A stretch of 36,900 nt of DNA from Desulfuromonas sp. TF (GCF_000472285.1 NZ_KI421417.1:67198-104097); one strand, 5' to 3'. Counted from the stretch's first letter, positions 23,737 to 30,409 are shown. Numbers and translations: made by a program. Notes: generated by a model from the sequence alone, not told the origin.

Positions 23737-24088
23737 CCTCGTCCCCTTTTTTCACTTTCATGGCATCCTCTATCATCTTAGTTACCTCCTTATCCGTTAA
23801 TCCTTCCGCAGCTCGAAGCAGAGCATAATTCAGTGTTGGGCGTTTGTTGAACATCTCCCGAGCCTCAGACTTGATGTCGATCTCTTCTTTAGCTGCAGTT
23901 ACCAGGGCTTGGTCTCGGACATTTAAGAACATTTCAATATTGCGAATAACCTTGGTGGCCGGTGGCCTTCGTCTTCCATGCTCCATGTCAGAAATCACAC
24001 TGATCGCCAAACCCGACACATCTGATACTTCCCGCAATTTTTTCCCAGCGGCTTTTCGAGCCTGCTTTAAACATTGCCCGAATGTCAT
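23729..24088 (-). CDS. XRE-family regulator paired with ImmA/IrrE
   Basis: The 119-residue protein has an N-terminal HTH (residues ~5-60: FGQCLKQARKAAGKKLREVS..., ISDMEHGRRRPPATKV) and a helical acidic C-terminus (DKEVTKMIEDAMKVKKGDEDD). It probably represses its own promoter through the palindrome at 24161-24181 and is inactivated by the metallopeptidase encoded downstream. It is distinct from the prophage repressor at 34.2 kb. Confidence 0.87.
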   Translation of the reverse strand: MTFGQCLKQARKAAGKKLREVSDVSGLAISVISDMEHGRRRPPATKVIRNIEMFLNVRDQALVTAAKEEIDIKSEAREMFNKRPTLNYALLRAAEGLTDKEVTKMIEDAMKVKKGDEDD

Positions 24089-24160
24089 TGTCTCTCCTCC
24101 GTTTTTTTTGAAGGGGTTTGCCCTTCTTTCACGACCTCCTAACGACCTCCTTGGGACAAA

Positions 24161-24236
24161 TTACACAAAATTCTTGTGTAAGATAATCTTTTGGTTCTTC
24201 TTTGTCAAGGCAATTTTACACAGAAAAAATGTAAAA
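24161..24236 (-). promoter_or_regulatory. Promoter and palindromic operators of the XRE/ImmA module
   Basis: On the minus strand TTGACA (plus 24203-24208), a 17-base spacer and TATCTT (24180-24185) form a good sigma70 promoter. A perfect palindrome, TTACACAA-N5-TTGTGTAA at 24161-24181, overlaps the -10 and start region. A degenerate copy with the same geometry (TTACACAG-N5-ATGTAAAA, 24216-24236) lies just upstream of the -35. Two operators flanking a promoter suggest autoregulation by the XRE protein. Confidence 0.75.
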
Positions 24237-24243
24237 ATTATTT

Positions 24244-24588
24244 TTACCCAAACAACCCCATCTGCCGCTTCCGGAACTCCTCGTCGCGCACCCGGGCAAG
24301 GATCGAATAGATCTGCCGCTCAGTGAGGCCGTACTCCTTGGCCAGCGCGAAGGAGTTGGAGCCGGTGAACTTGCGCCAGATCTCGTAATCGCGCTCGGTC
24401 AGCGCCAGGGCCAGCCCCTTGGGGATGTAGACCTGTTCGCCGCCGTAGGTCCGGCGCACCTGGTCGGCGGCCTTGAGGCCGATGGTGCGGGCCTGCTCCG
24501 GCTCGGCGCCGGCCTCGATCTGCCCCTCGGTGACCAGGCGGGCCAGGTCGAAGAGCACCTGGCTGCCTCTCTTCTCGCTCTCTTCCAT
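24244..24588 (-). CDS. Mor/C family late transcription activator
   Basis: The 114-residue protein has the Mor dimerisation motif GGEQVYIPKG (49-58) and a C-terminal HTH (FALAKEYGLTERQIYSILARV, about 80-100). In Mu, Mor activates the middle promoter and C the late promoters; only one family member is seen here. It would act at the conserved blocks at 22.7 and 11.3 kb. A GGAGG site lies 8 nt before ATG 24588, and the gene follows the 258-aa gene with 1 nt between. Confidence 0.92.
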   Translation of the reverse strand: MEESEKRGSQVLFDLARLVTEGQIEAGAEPEQARTIGLKAADQVRRTYGGEQVYIPKGLALALTERDYEIWRKFTGSNSFALAKEYGLTERQIYSILARVRDEEFRKRQMGLFG

Positions 24589-24589
24589 C

Positions 24590-25366
24590 TCAAATCCCTC
24601 CTTGAATCTTGCTGAAAAAGTCCTTGCCCTTCCGGCGGTCCTCGTCGCTGACCTGGTGCCCCACCTTTTCGCGCTCGGGTCTGCGGGGCAGGTGCGCGAG
24701 CACGGCGGATGGCTCGGGCCAGTCCTTGAGGGGCTGTTTTAACAGCTCGTTAAAAGCCGATGAAACGCGACCTTGATCGACCTCGGCGATGTTGCAGCGG
24801 GGCCGGATCATCGTCTCGAAAACCCCGGCGGTCAGCTCTATGCTGTCGGCTCCCGGAGGGGCGAGGCTGGGCAGGGAGACGAGGGCCTGCAGCCCGTGGC
24901 AGATCTCGACGCGCAGCCAGTCGTCGCCAGCCCAGGCGGAAAGAATCTCGATCGCCAGGCGGCGCTTGCCCTTGGGGAGCTGCCTGTCATCACCGGCCGG
25001 ATCCGCCGGTACCGGAAGGGGCGAGGCGGTGACCGACTCCAGGACCCTTTTCAAATAATTGTGATTTCCGAGCGGCTTGACCTGGCCGGCGTCGCGCTTG
25101 GCCCGCAGCGCCTCGACAGTCTCGGAGAGAGCGACACCCAGGGCGCGGAGATCCTTATCAAGATCCAGCACCTCGCGGGCGAGCTTGACGGCCCGATCGA
25201 AGGAGAGCGCCCGGCTCTTGCTCCGGAACAGCCCGAGGTAGGCGACCAGCGGCCGCGCGGCCGGCCCAGCCTGGGCGAGGATCACCATCAGCTCTCCGGC
25301 GGCCTCACCCTCGAGGGCTGCGTCCAGGGGGTATTTAGCGTGACAACAGGGGCAGGTGAGGTTCAT
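24590..25366 (-). CDS. Hypothetical phage protein with N-terminal zinc motif
   Basis: The 258-residue protein starts MNLTCPCCHAKYPLDAALEGE, a CxxC zinc-ribbon half-site also seen in related Mu-like phages at this position. It is followed by a helical region (residues ~25-100) and a C-terminus with VFETMIRPRCNIAEVDQGRVSSAFNELLKQP. There is no clear enzyme motif. It is transcribed with the Mor/C gene, so it belongs to the early-to-middle block. The function is unknown. Confidence 0.72.
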   Translation of the reverse strand: MNLTCPCCHAKYPLDAALEGEAAGELMVILAQAGPAARPLVAYLGLFRSKSRALSFDRAVKLAREVLDLDKDLRALGVALSETVEALRAKRDAGQVKPLGNHNYLKRVLESVTASPLPVPADPAGDDRQLPKGKRRLAIEILSAWAGDDWLRVEICHGLQALVSLPSLAPPGADSIELTAGVFETMIRPRCNIAEVDQGRVSSAFNELLKQPLKDWPEPSAVLAHLPRRPEREKVGHQVSDEDRRKGKDFFSKIQGGI

Positions 25367-25409
25367 GATTCTCGTTTGACATCCAAAATCAAGAGGTTAA
25401 AGTTTGAAA

Positions 25410-25652
25410 ATGGAATGGGACTTCATAAAAGAAATCATTGAATTAGCTGCTGCTATGGTCAACTGCTGTGTTGGTGCCATTGCTATATCTAGGTATATAA
25501 AAAAAGTGCATGGTGTTTCCTATCTCAAACAAAAAAAGTCTAAAAATATGACATCAGGTCATAACCTCATGACTCCAAGTCATATTCCCTCGTTTAAGTC
25601 AAAAAAAATCTCAAGTATTCACTTCTCATTACCAAGACTACAGTTCAGTTGA
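25410..25652 (+). CDS. Possible small membrane protein on the opposite strand
   Basis: The 80-residue frame (ATG 25410, or TTG 25404, which has AGAGG 7 nt upstream) reads MEWDFIKEIIELAAAMVNCC, then VGAIAISRYIKKVHG, then a Lys/Ser-rich tail. It has one hydrophobic helix followed by a basic region. It is AT-rich and opposite to all early genes, filling an otherwise empty 304-nt gap. It may be a cargo gene or a small toxin-like peptide. The last third overlaps paired dyads that look regulatory, so the frame may be fortuitous. Confidence 0.35.
   Translation: MEWDFIKEIIELAAAMVNCCVGAIAISRYIKKVHGVSYLKQKKSKNMTSGHNLMTPSHIPSFKSKKISSIHFSLPRLQFS
25548..25583. promoter_or_regulatory. Two dyads ATGAC-N5-GTCAT, 21 bp apart
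   Basis: ATGAC-N5-GTCAT occurs at 25548-25562 and again at 25569-25583. The centres are 21 bp apart, two helical turns, so two dimers could bind on one face of the DNA. It lies upstream of the 258-aa and Mor/C genes, where Mu has its middle promoter. Confidence 0.5.
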
Positions 25653-25670
25653 ATCTAAATTATCGATCAA

Positions 25671-26111
25671 TCACCCCTCCCCGCTCAAATCCCACCCCTC
25701 CCGCTCGGCCTGCTTGCGGAGGGCGGTGATGATCTTGTAAAGGTCCTCAGTCGGCACCCAGGCGAGCTTCGCCACCTTGCAGATCCGCTCGGACAGGGCG
25801 TCGGCATAGCTCCAGGACTTGCCGCCGACGGTGAGCAGGGCCTCGATCTTCTGCATCTGCCGGTCGCGGCTGGCACGGCCGTCCATGTTGTGCGGCCGCT
25901 TGCCGGCGCGGGGCGGGGTTTTCTTCTTCCACACCCCGGCGGCCATGGCCTTCTTCTCCAGGTCCTCGACCAGGTCGGCGGCCATGCGCTCGCTGAGCTG
26001 GGTGGAACTTTCCACGCCGTAGCGGCCGAGAATGTCCCGGTAGTCCTCGTCAGAGAGGCTGAGCTTTGATTTTGCGGTGTGGATCAGTTTGATCTGCTTT
26101 GCTGTCGCCAT
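25671..26111 (-). CDS. gemA: GemA family regulator (DUF1018)
   Basis: The 146-residue protein (MATAKQIKLIHTAKSKLSLSDEDYRDILGRYG..., then VESSTQLSERMAADLVEDLEK) is a clear GemA/DUF1018 member. The C-terminal half (WSYADALSERICKVAKLAWV) also matches the family. In Mu, gemA (gp16) modulates host gene expression. The start is ATG 26111, with AAGGGG upstream; an in-frame ATG 18 nt earlier has no site. Confidence 0.9.
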   Translation of the reverse strand: MATAKQIKLIHTAKSKLSLSDEDYRDILGRYGVESSTQLSERMAADLVEDLEKKAMAAGVWKKKTPPRAGKRPHNMDGRASRDRQMQKIEALLTVGGKSWSYADALSERICKVAKLAWVPTEDLYKIITALRKQAEREGWDLSGEG

Positions 26112-26215
26112 CGAATTTCCCCTTGACATTCCGGACGCTTGACCTGAAAATGCCGGCAGTGTTTATTGCACTAGACGCCTCTGGCCACCCCCCTCCGGCC
26201 GGGGGCGTCGCCTTT

Positions 26216-26359
26216 TCACGCCTCCGGTTTGTTGTCGACAACAAACTCCTTTCGCTCCTTGAACTCCTCCTTCTTCCCCCTGTTCCACTGCTGCACCGGG
26301 CGGAAAAACCCGCAGACCCGGCTCCAGACTTCGACCTTGGCATCACATTTCTCAGGCAC
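26216..26359 (-). CDS. Small NrdD C-terminus-like peptide (47 aa)
   Basis: A GTG start at 26359 with GGAGG 6 nt upstream encodes a 47-residue peptide beginning VPEKCDAKVEVWSRVCGFF, continuing RPVQQWNRGKKEEFKERKEF. The WSRVxGFxRPVxQWNxGK pattern is that of the C-terminal end of anaerobic ribonucleotide reductase NrdD, and of stand-alone small proteins in Mu-like phages. It lacks the complete reductase. It overlaps the 137-aa gene by 8 nt. Its function as a separate peptide is unknown. Confidence 0.75.
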   Translation of the reverse strand: MPEKCDAKVEVWSRVCGFFRPVQQWNRGKKEEFKERKEFVVDNKPEA

Positions 26360-26765
26360 CGATCACCTCCAGCAGCTCGATGGACTTGAAGGTCTTCTGA
26401 TAGTGGCGGCGGATCTCTGTGACATTGTTCCACCAGAAGGAAAAGTAGTGATATTTATGGTCCGGGTCCCAGTATTCGCCCAGCTCTTTGCGCTGGCGCT
26501 TGCTCATCTTATTCAGGGTCGCCCGGGTCTTCGGCTTGTGGGTGAACTTGAAGGCGGGGCGCAGATATCGCTGCTCGGGATGCTCGTTTTTAGAGCCGAT
26601 CCATTCCCCGCGCAGTTTGCCGTCGACGTAGGTCCCGATCCCCAGCCGGTTTTTGTCGATCAGCCCGCGGGCAAACGTCACCTCCCGCCCGTCAACCTTG
26701 AGCTTGGCGCGGCCGTAGGTCCCGCTCAGCGCCTTCTCCACCTTCTCCCAGTCTTCCTTCGTCAT
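26352..26765 (-). CDS. Hypothetical early protein (137 aa)
   Basis: ATG 26765 overlaps the upstream stop (ATGA). The protein is Lys/Arg/Trp-rich. Residues 20-70 look like a small beta-domain (AKLKVDGREVTFARGLIDKNRLGIGTYVDGK); the C-terminal half contains a basic stretch (TRATLNKMSKRQRKELGEYW) and aromatic residues (YHYFSFWWNNV). It may bind nucleic acid. I do not recognise the family. Confidence 0.72.
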   Translation of the reverse strand: MTKEDWEKVEKALSGTYGRAKLKVDGREVTFARGLIDKNRLGIGTYVDGKLRGEWIGSKNEHPEQRYLRPAFKFTHKPKTRATLNKMSKRQRKELGEYWDPDHKYHYFSFWWNNVTEIRRHYQKTFKSIELLEVIGA

Positions 26766-27016
26766 CGCCCCTGCCCTCCGGTCAGCCGGTATTCGTACAC
26801 TCTGCGGCCGTTGATCTGTCCGTGATAGCGCCGCTCGATGCAGAAGCCGTTGGCTCGCAGCTCGGCGATGTCGGTGTGCACGGCGCAGGAGTTGGTGCGG
26901 TCGCGGATGGAGAGGGTGGTGATCCAGCCGCCGCTGGCGATGGCGGAGAGGGTCTCCTGGAGCCGCTCGCTGTTGCTGAAGTTGGCGGCCCTGATCTTGC
27001 CGGTTGCTTTGTCCAT
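26762..27016 (-). CDS. Winged-helix DNA-binding protein (84 aa)
   Basis: ATG 27016 lies 6 nt after AAGGAG; an ATG 3 nt earlier is less well placed. The protein contains a helix-turn-helix with a wing: LQETLSAIASGGWITTLSIRDRTNSCAVHTDIAELRANGFCIERRYHGQ..., ending RRVYEYRLTGG. This fits a small phage winged helix that may act in early transcription. It shares bases with the stop of the RMF-like gene (ATGATG). Confidence 0.75.
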   Translation of the reverse strand: MDKATGKIRAANFSNSERLQETLSAIASGGWITTLSIRDRTNSCAVHTDIAELRANGFCIERRYHGQINGRRVYEYRLTGGQGR

Positions 27017-27237
27017 CATCTTCTCCTTGTCTCGGCGTAGCCCTCGGGCGAAGCCGGACTTTCGTCCTGCGATTGCCCCCGCCGCCAGTGATTGGCGGCG
27101 AAGGATGTTTGCGGATAGGGGCACTGAGCGCCGGGCGGCGCGGAAAGCCCCTCTTCATAAAATCGATCCTTGAGCCCGGCCCAGAACCGCATGCAGGCCG
27201 AGGCGCTCCCCTCGTATTTGTCGTTGATCCCTGCCAC
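27016..27237 (-). CDS. RMF/CrpP-like small protein
   Basis: A GTG start at 27237 encodes 73 residues. The core WAGLKDRFYEEGLSAPPGA followed by QCPYPQTSFAANHWRRGQ follows the pattern of the ribosome modulation factor family (CPY, then a W-x-x-G). If it is active it may affect ribosomes during infection. The stop overlaps the next gene's ATGATG, supporting translation. The start region is a GGGACG-type heptamer repeat, which could serve as the ribosome site. The family call is by eye. Confidence 0.6.
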   Translation of the reverse strand: MAGINDKYEGSASACMRFWAGLKDRFYEEGLSAPPGAQCPYPQTSFAANHWRRGQSQDESPASPEGYAETRRR

Positions 27238-27264
27238 GTCCCGCGTCCCTCGTCCCTCGTCCCT
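27237..27264. repeat. Heptamer repeat CGTCCCT/G x4
   Basis: Four contiguous copies CGTCCCG, CGTCCCT, CGTCCCT, CGTCCCT on the plus strand (AGGGACG on the mRNA). The repeat ends inside the GTG start of the RMF-like gene. Confidence 0.7.
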
Positions 27265-27273
27265 GGATTCAAA

Positions 27274-27307
27274 AAGTGCCGCCGGGCCAGGAGGTCGAAC
27301 CCGGCGG
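27274..27307 (-). terminator. Rho-independent terminator within the early block
   Basis: On the minus strand CCGCCGGG pairs with CCCGGCGG (plus 27279-27286 and 27300-27307) around a 13-base loop and is followed by CACTTTTTG. It would reduce transcription between the distal early genes (27421 and above) and the RMF-gemA block. Confidence 0.6.
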
Positions 27308-27382
27308 CCAGAAGCGGGGACCGTCCCCGCGGGAGTGGTTGAATCGGCTGCATCGTCAGGCCCGGAGCGCCGCCACCGGGCG

Positions 27383-27409
27383 ACCGGCCCCCGAATGAAA
27401 GGGGCCGGT
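27383..27409. repeat. GC hairpin 3' of the 52-aa gene
   Basis: Arms ACCGGCCCC and GGGGCCGGT with a 9-base loop, 11 nt past the stop at 27421. A shorter palindrome GCGGGGAC-C-GTCCCCGC lies at 27314-27330. Together with the terminator at 27274 these occupy most of a 183-nt gap that holds no gene. Confidence 0.6.
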
Positions 27410-27420
27410 TTCGCATCAGG

Positions 27421-27579
27421 TCAATCCATCCAGAGGACAATCGCGTCCTCGTCTTCCTCTGCCGTTACATCGACCTCCTCGATCGGCCGCAAACTCTGGC
27501 CGTCATCAATGGCCATTTCCTTGTCGCCATGAATGGCGATGATGTCCTGCAGTTGGGAGATCAGCTCGCTCGCCCTCAC
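27421..27579 (-). CDS. Small acidic protein (52 aa)
   Basis: A GTG start at 27579 has GAGG upstream and overlaps the previous stop (GTGA). The protein reads VRASELISQLQDIIAIHGDK then EMAIDDGQSLRPIEEVDVTA and ends acidic. The LISQLQDIIAIHGDKEMAID pattern is common in small phage proteins of unknown function. Confidence 0.7.
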   Translation of the reverse strand: MRASELISQLQDIIAIHGDKEMAIDDGQSLRPIEEVDVTAEEDEDAIVLWMD

Positions 27580-27764
27580 GCTTTCACCTCCTCGATTTTC
27601 GTGACGGTTCCCCAGGCGTTGCACCGCGGGCAGACCAGGCGGCTGATGGTGTAGGGCTGGCCGCTGGTGGAGGTCTTGACGACCTGCTTTCTTTCGACCT
27701 CGAAGGTGTCGACGGGGCAACCCGTGTCACAGCGGCCCGTGACCTTGAAATAAGGCGGTTTCAT
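27576..27764 (-). CDS. Small zinc-ribbon protein (62 aa)
   Basis: ATG 27764 overlaps the upstream stop (ATGA). Two cysteine pairs, GRCDTGCPVD and LVCPRCNAWG, could bind one zinc. Its function is unknown; it is part of the tightly packed early operon. Confidence 0.75.
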   Translation of the reverse strand: MKPPYFKVTGRCDTGCPVDTFEVERKQVVKTSTSGQPYTISRLVCPRCNAWGTVTKIEEVKA

Positions 27765-28153
27765 CCCCTCCCCTCCCCCGACTCGGGCAGCATGGGCAGG
27801 CCGTGAATCGCCCGCACCAGCTGCAGCCCGGAGACATGTCCTTCAGCCATGGCGCGGCAGATCTTATCTGGAGCGGCAGCGGACTTCTTGCGCCAGTGCT
27901 CGATCTGCGCATCTATCTTCGCCAAGTCGAGCAGGGGGACGGCCGCGACGGCGCGGAAAGTGTTGGCCCCGACGGTGACACCCATGGGAAGCGGCTGATC
28001 GGCGGAGCAGAACATGATGCACTCCTCCCCCATGGAGATGATTTGCCCCGCCGCCTCTCCTGGTGGCAAGGCGCTGGCGGTGGTGGCGGGTGCCGCCTGG
28101 ACAAACACGGCGGACAGGTCGATAGCATCGTTATCGTGTCGATTGCAGCTCAT
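27761..28153 (-). CDS. Hypothetical early protein (130 aa)
   Basis: ATG 28153 lies a few bases after GGGAGGGG. The sequence has an Ala/Pro-rich N-terminal part and a C-terminal helical part (LLDLAKIDAQIEHWRKKSAAAPDKICRAMAEGH). I see no recognisable domain. Confidence 0.65.
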   Translation of the reverse strand: MSCNRHDNDAIDLSAVFVQAAPATTASALPPGEAAGQIISMGEECIMFCSADQPLPMGVTVGANTFRAVAAVPLLDLAKIDAQIEHWRKKSAAAPDKICRAMAEGHVSGLQLVRAIHGLPMLPESGEGRG

Positions 28154-28164
28154 GATCCCCTCCC

Positions 28165-28785
28165 TCAAGCCGTCGAAACGTTCAGGTTGATGGTCTTCCA
28201 CTCCCCTCGCTCATCGCGCCGGGCGAAGGTGAGGCGGGGCTTGGTGCCGGCGATCTGGATGCTCTCGCCGATGATGCGCATGGCGCGGAGCCAGCGCTCA
28301 TCGTCGATGTTGTAGCGGCGCAGGCCGAGCACCTTGGTGGCGCTGATGTTCCCCTCCTTGTCGACCTCGAAGACGTGGTTGATCAGCGCCTTGAGCTGAT
28401 CCTTGGCCCCGTCGGTCCAGTCGTGGAGGCACTCGTCGATCAGCTCGCGGGCGGCGAGCAGCTGCTCGGTGAAGCGGATCTCCTCGGAGATGTCGAGGCG
28501 GATCCGCAGGTCCTGGGCGTAGGTAGTCAGGGTGATATTCCCCTTCTTCCCCCCGCGCTTGACGCCGTGCTGCTCGAAGGAGAGCTCGACAAAGGCGGCG
28601 ATGTCGCCCGTGATGCGGTCCTTGAAGTCGTGGATATGCTCCTCCAACTTTTCGGCCTGGGCGAAAAGTTCTTTGACCAGGCTGTCGCGCTGGATGTCGA
28701 TCGGGCGCACCTGGCTGATGGGGACCAGGTGCCCCTGGCCGTTGATCATGTACCCCTCGGGGGCGGTGTTTGAGTCGGTTTTCAT
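28165..28785 (-). CDS. DUF3164 family early protein
   Basis: The 206-residue protein (MKTDSNTAPEGYMINGQGHLVPISQVRP...) matches DUF3164, found in most Mu-like phages and in some others. Its middle is helical (FAQAEKLEEHIHDFKDRITGDIAAFVELSFEQHG), and the C-terminus contains SATKVLGLRRYNIDDERWLRAMRIIGESI. The start is ATG 28785, with GAGGAG 10 nt upstream. The role is unknown but probably linked to replication or early control. Confidence 0.87.
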   Translation of the reverse strand: MKTDSNTAPEGYMINGQGHLVPISQVRPIDIQRDSLVKELFAQAEKLEEHIHDFKDRITGDIAAFVELSFEQHGVKRGGKKGNITLTTYAQDLRIRLDISEEIRFTEQLLAARELIDECLHDWTDGAKDQLKALINHVFEVDKEGNISATKVLGLRRYNIDDERWLRAMRIIGESIQIAGTKPRLTFARRDERGEWKTINLNVSTA

Positions 28786-28814
28786 AACGGTTGAACTCCT
28801 CTTTAAAATGGTTT

Positions 28815-28835
28815 TCACGGATCACCGATCACGGG
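28815..28835. repeat. Heptamer repeat, TCACSGR x3
   Basis: Three contiguous 7-mers TCACGGA, TCACCGA and TCACGGG in the 53-nt gap before the DUF3164 gene. The family is that of 21195-21222. Confidence 0.6.
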
Positions 28836-28838
28836 TTT

Positions 28839-29027
28839 TCAGTGCAAAGTAACCAGCTTGAGCTTGCCGTCCTGGATGTGCAGGCCGTTGCCGGTGTGCA
28901 GCTCGATGGCCAGGCGGTCGTAAGCCTCGGGGTTGTGCACGTACTGCCCGAAGGGGATGCGCAGCAGCTCGCGGATCTGCAGGGCGAGGAAGGTATCGGC
29001 CAGGTGGTTCAGGATCTCGTCGGGCAT
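28839..29027 (-). CDS. Hypothetical early protein (62 aa)
   Basis: ATG 29027 has GGAG 7 nt upstream. The peptide MPDEILNHLADTFLALQIRE followed by LLRIPFGQYVHNPEAYDRLA is helical with a hydrophobic surface. The family is unknown. It lies 11 nt after the zinc-finger gene. Confidence 0.68.
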   Translation of the reverse strand: MPDEILNHLADTFLALQIRELLRIPFGQYVHNPEAYDRLAIELHTGNGLHIQDGKLKLVTLH

Positions 29028-29038
29028 GTCAAGTCTCC

Positions 29039-29668
29039 TCATTTGGCGAGGGCGCTGATCAGCGCCCGGGCTGACGGGTTGCCGAGGCCGGCAAGCCGAT
29101 CGAGCTGCGCCTCGAGTTTCTCGTAAGGCAGGACCGGCGCGGGGATCGCCGCCGATTTCTGGCGCGGCTTGGATCGCTTTCGGGCGACGGGCGGTTTGTG
29201 GAGTTTGGCCTCTTCGGCTTCCGGCGCCGGGCACTCACCCGGGACGGCAGGCAGCGCCGCCCCGCGCTCGACCCATTGGCCGTTGACGCAGGCCACCGGC
29301 GGGGCGGTGGCGCGCTGGGTGTTCTCCCAGGAGCGCAGCCGCATCCGGTGTTTCTTGCACAGCGGCAGGGTGGCGGTCAGCGTGTAGTAGGTGCCCTCAC
29401 AGCCCTTGACGGCGCAGGGTGCGGAGTGCTTGGCGACGGAGGCGATGCGGGCCTCCATTGTCGCGCGGGAGAGGACTTTTTTGGGCCCGCTCTTGTTCAC
29501 CTGAGGCCGGCCGGGGTTCTCGACGAGCCTGCCCGGCGCGATCCGCGAACGCCTCTCGCCGCACATGACGCAGCGCACGGTCTGCAGGGTGGTGCCGTCG
29601 GCGAGGGTTTCGACCAGCGCCTCGAGGGCGCCGGCGCCGGCTTGGCATTTGGGACAATGGATACTCAT
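29039..29668 (-). CDS. Zinc-binding early protein (209 aa)
   Basis: Starts at ATG 29668, 8 nt after GGAGG. An N-terminal zinc ribbon (HCPKCQ and VRCVMCGE) is followed by a second cysteine/histidine cluster (APCAVKGCEGTYYTLTATLPLCKKHRMRLRSW), an AP2/HTH-free linker and a basic Pro/Ala-rich tail (VARKRSKPRQKSAA). It probably binds nucleic acid. The family is unknown. Confidence 0.7.
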   Translation of the reverse strand: MSIHCPKCQAGAGALEALVETLADGTTLQTVRCVMCGERRSRIAPGRLVENPGRPQVNKSGPKKVLSRATMEARIASVAKHSAPCAVKGCEGTYYTLTATLPLCKKHRMRLRSWENTQRATAPPVACVNGQWVERGAALPAVPGECPAPEAEEAKLHKPPVARKRSKPRQKSAAIPAPVLPYEKLEAQLDRLAGLGNPSARALISALAK

Positions 29669-29673
29669 CGACG

Positions 29674-30006
29674 TCACCTCCGGTCGCATTTTTTGCAGGC
29701 CTTGAACATACGGACCCGCTGGGGGTTGGTGGCTGCGAAGGGCTTGCGCCGCCATTCGGCGCATTTGCCCAGGGGGATCTCCAGGCCGAGGCCGGGGCAG
29801 TCGACGAACTGCCCCCCGTAGACCTCTTCGACCTTGGCGAGGATGTTGGAGACGTCGCCCTGGTATTTGCCGCTGAGCACCTGGCTGATGGCGCCGGAGG
29901 AATACCCGAGCTCGGCGGCTACGCGGCTCTGTCCGCCCTGGCCGCGCTCGTCATTGAACTCGGCGACCTTCTTGCGCAGGAGAGTCAGTAGATCGGCCTG
30001 GGTCAT
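29674..30006 (-). CDS. HTH protein resembling the MuB N-terminal domain
   Basis: The 110-residue protein has an HTH (about 28-63: QSRVAAELGYSSGAISQVLSGKYQGDVSNILAKVEEVYG) that aligns well with the N-terminal HTH of MuB (LSTGTISSFINDKYNGDNERV). The C-terminus has two cysteine pairs (DCPGL.. and ACKKCDR). The MuB-like ATPase encoded at 30410 lacks that domain. ATG 30006 overlaps the upstream stop (ATGA). It may supply DNA-binding activity to the target-selection complex. Confidence 0.75.
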   Translation of the reverse strand: MTQADLLTLLRKKVAEFNDERGQGGQSRVAAELGYSSGAISQVLSGKYQGDVSNILAKVEEVYGGQFVDCPGLGLEIPLGKCAEWRRKPFAATNPQRVRMFKACKKCDRR

Positions 30007-30407
30007 CGCTCACCTCCGGCCCGTTGGAGCGGAGGGTTCTCCTGCTCTGTCTCTTCTTCTTTCTTTGCTTCTTTGTTTTTTTCTTTTTCTGTCTCTTTGC
30101 ACGGGCTGGCCAAAGACTGGCGGCAGCGGCCGCAGACGGTGGGGTATTCGGGGCCGGCGTCGATCACCAGGCGGTAGGTCTGAAAGTCTCCCGGGCGTCC
30201 GCCCCGATAGCGGCCGTCCTTGGCCACGTAGCCGTGGCGCTCGAGAGAGGCGACGAACTTGCGCACGTTGGCGTACTGGGCCTCTTCGACCGTGCGGCAG
30301 ATGTCCGGCAGGGTAAAACGGCGAATAATTCTGATTGAATTCCACATCTTGCGGCGGGTGGCTTTCGTCCTGCCTTTACGATGCTTCATTCCCTCCACAC
30401 CCGGCAT
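30003..30407 (-). CDS. Winged-helix early protein (134 aa)
   Basis: ATG 30407 lies 8 nt after GGGAGG and directly follows the MuB stop. Residues 20-85 form a winged helix (MWNSIRIIRRFTLPDICRTVEEAQYANVRKFVASLERHGYVAKD); then VCGRCRQSLASPC may bind zinc. The C-terminus is an exceptionally Lys/Glu-rich tail. It probably binds DNA; its function in transposition or transcription is unknown. Confidence 0.75.
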   Translation of the reverse strand: MPGVEGMKHRKGRTKATRRKMWNSIRIIRRFTLPDICRTVEEAQYANVRKFVASLERHGYVAKDGRYRGGRPGDFQTYRLVIDAGPEYPTVCGRCRQSLASPCKETEKEKNKEAKKEEETEQENPPLQRAGGER

Positions 30408-30409
30408 AC

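Noticed and set aside
24760-25441. Plus-strand frames antisense to the 258-aa gene
   Set aside because: Shadows of a minus-strand gene with normal codon use.
11212-28835. Heptamer repeats considered as a CRISPR array
   Set aside because: Units are 7 bp, contiguous, without spacers, and located at five separate gaps; no cas genes are present.
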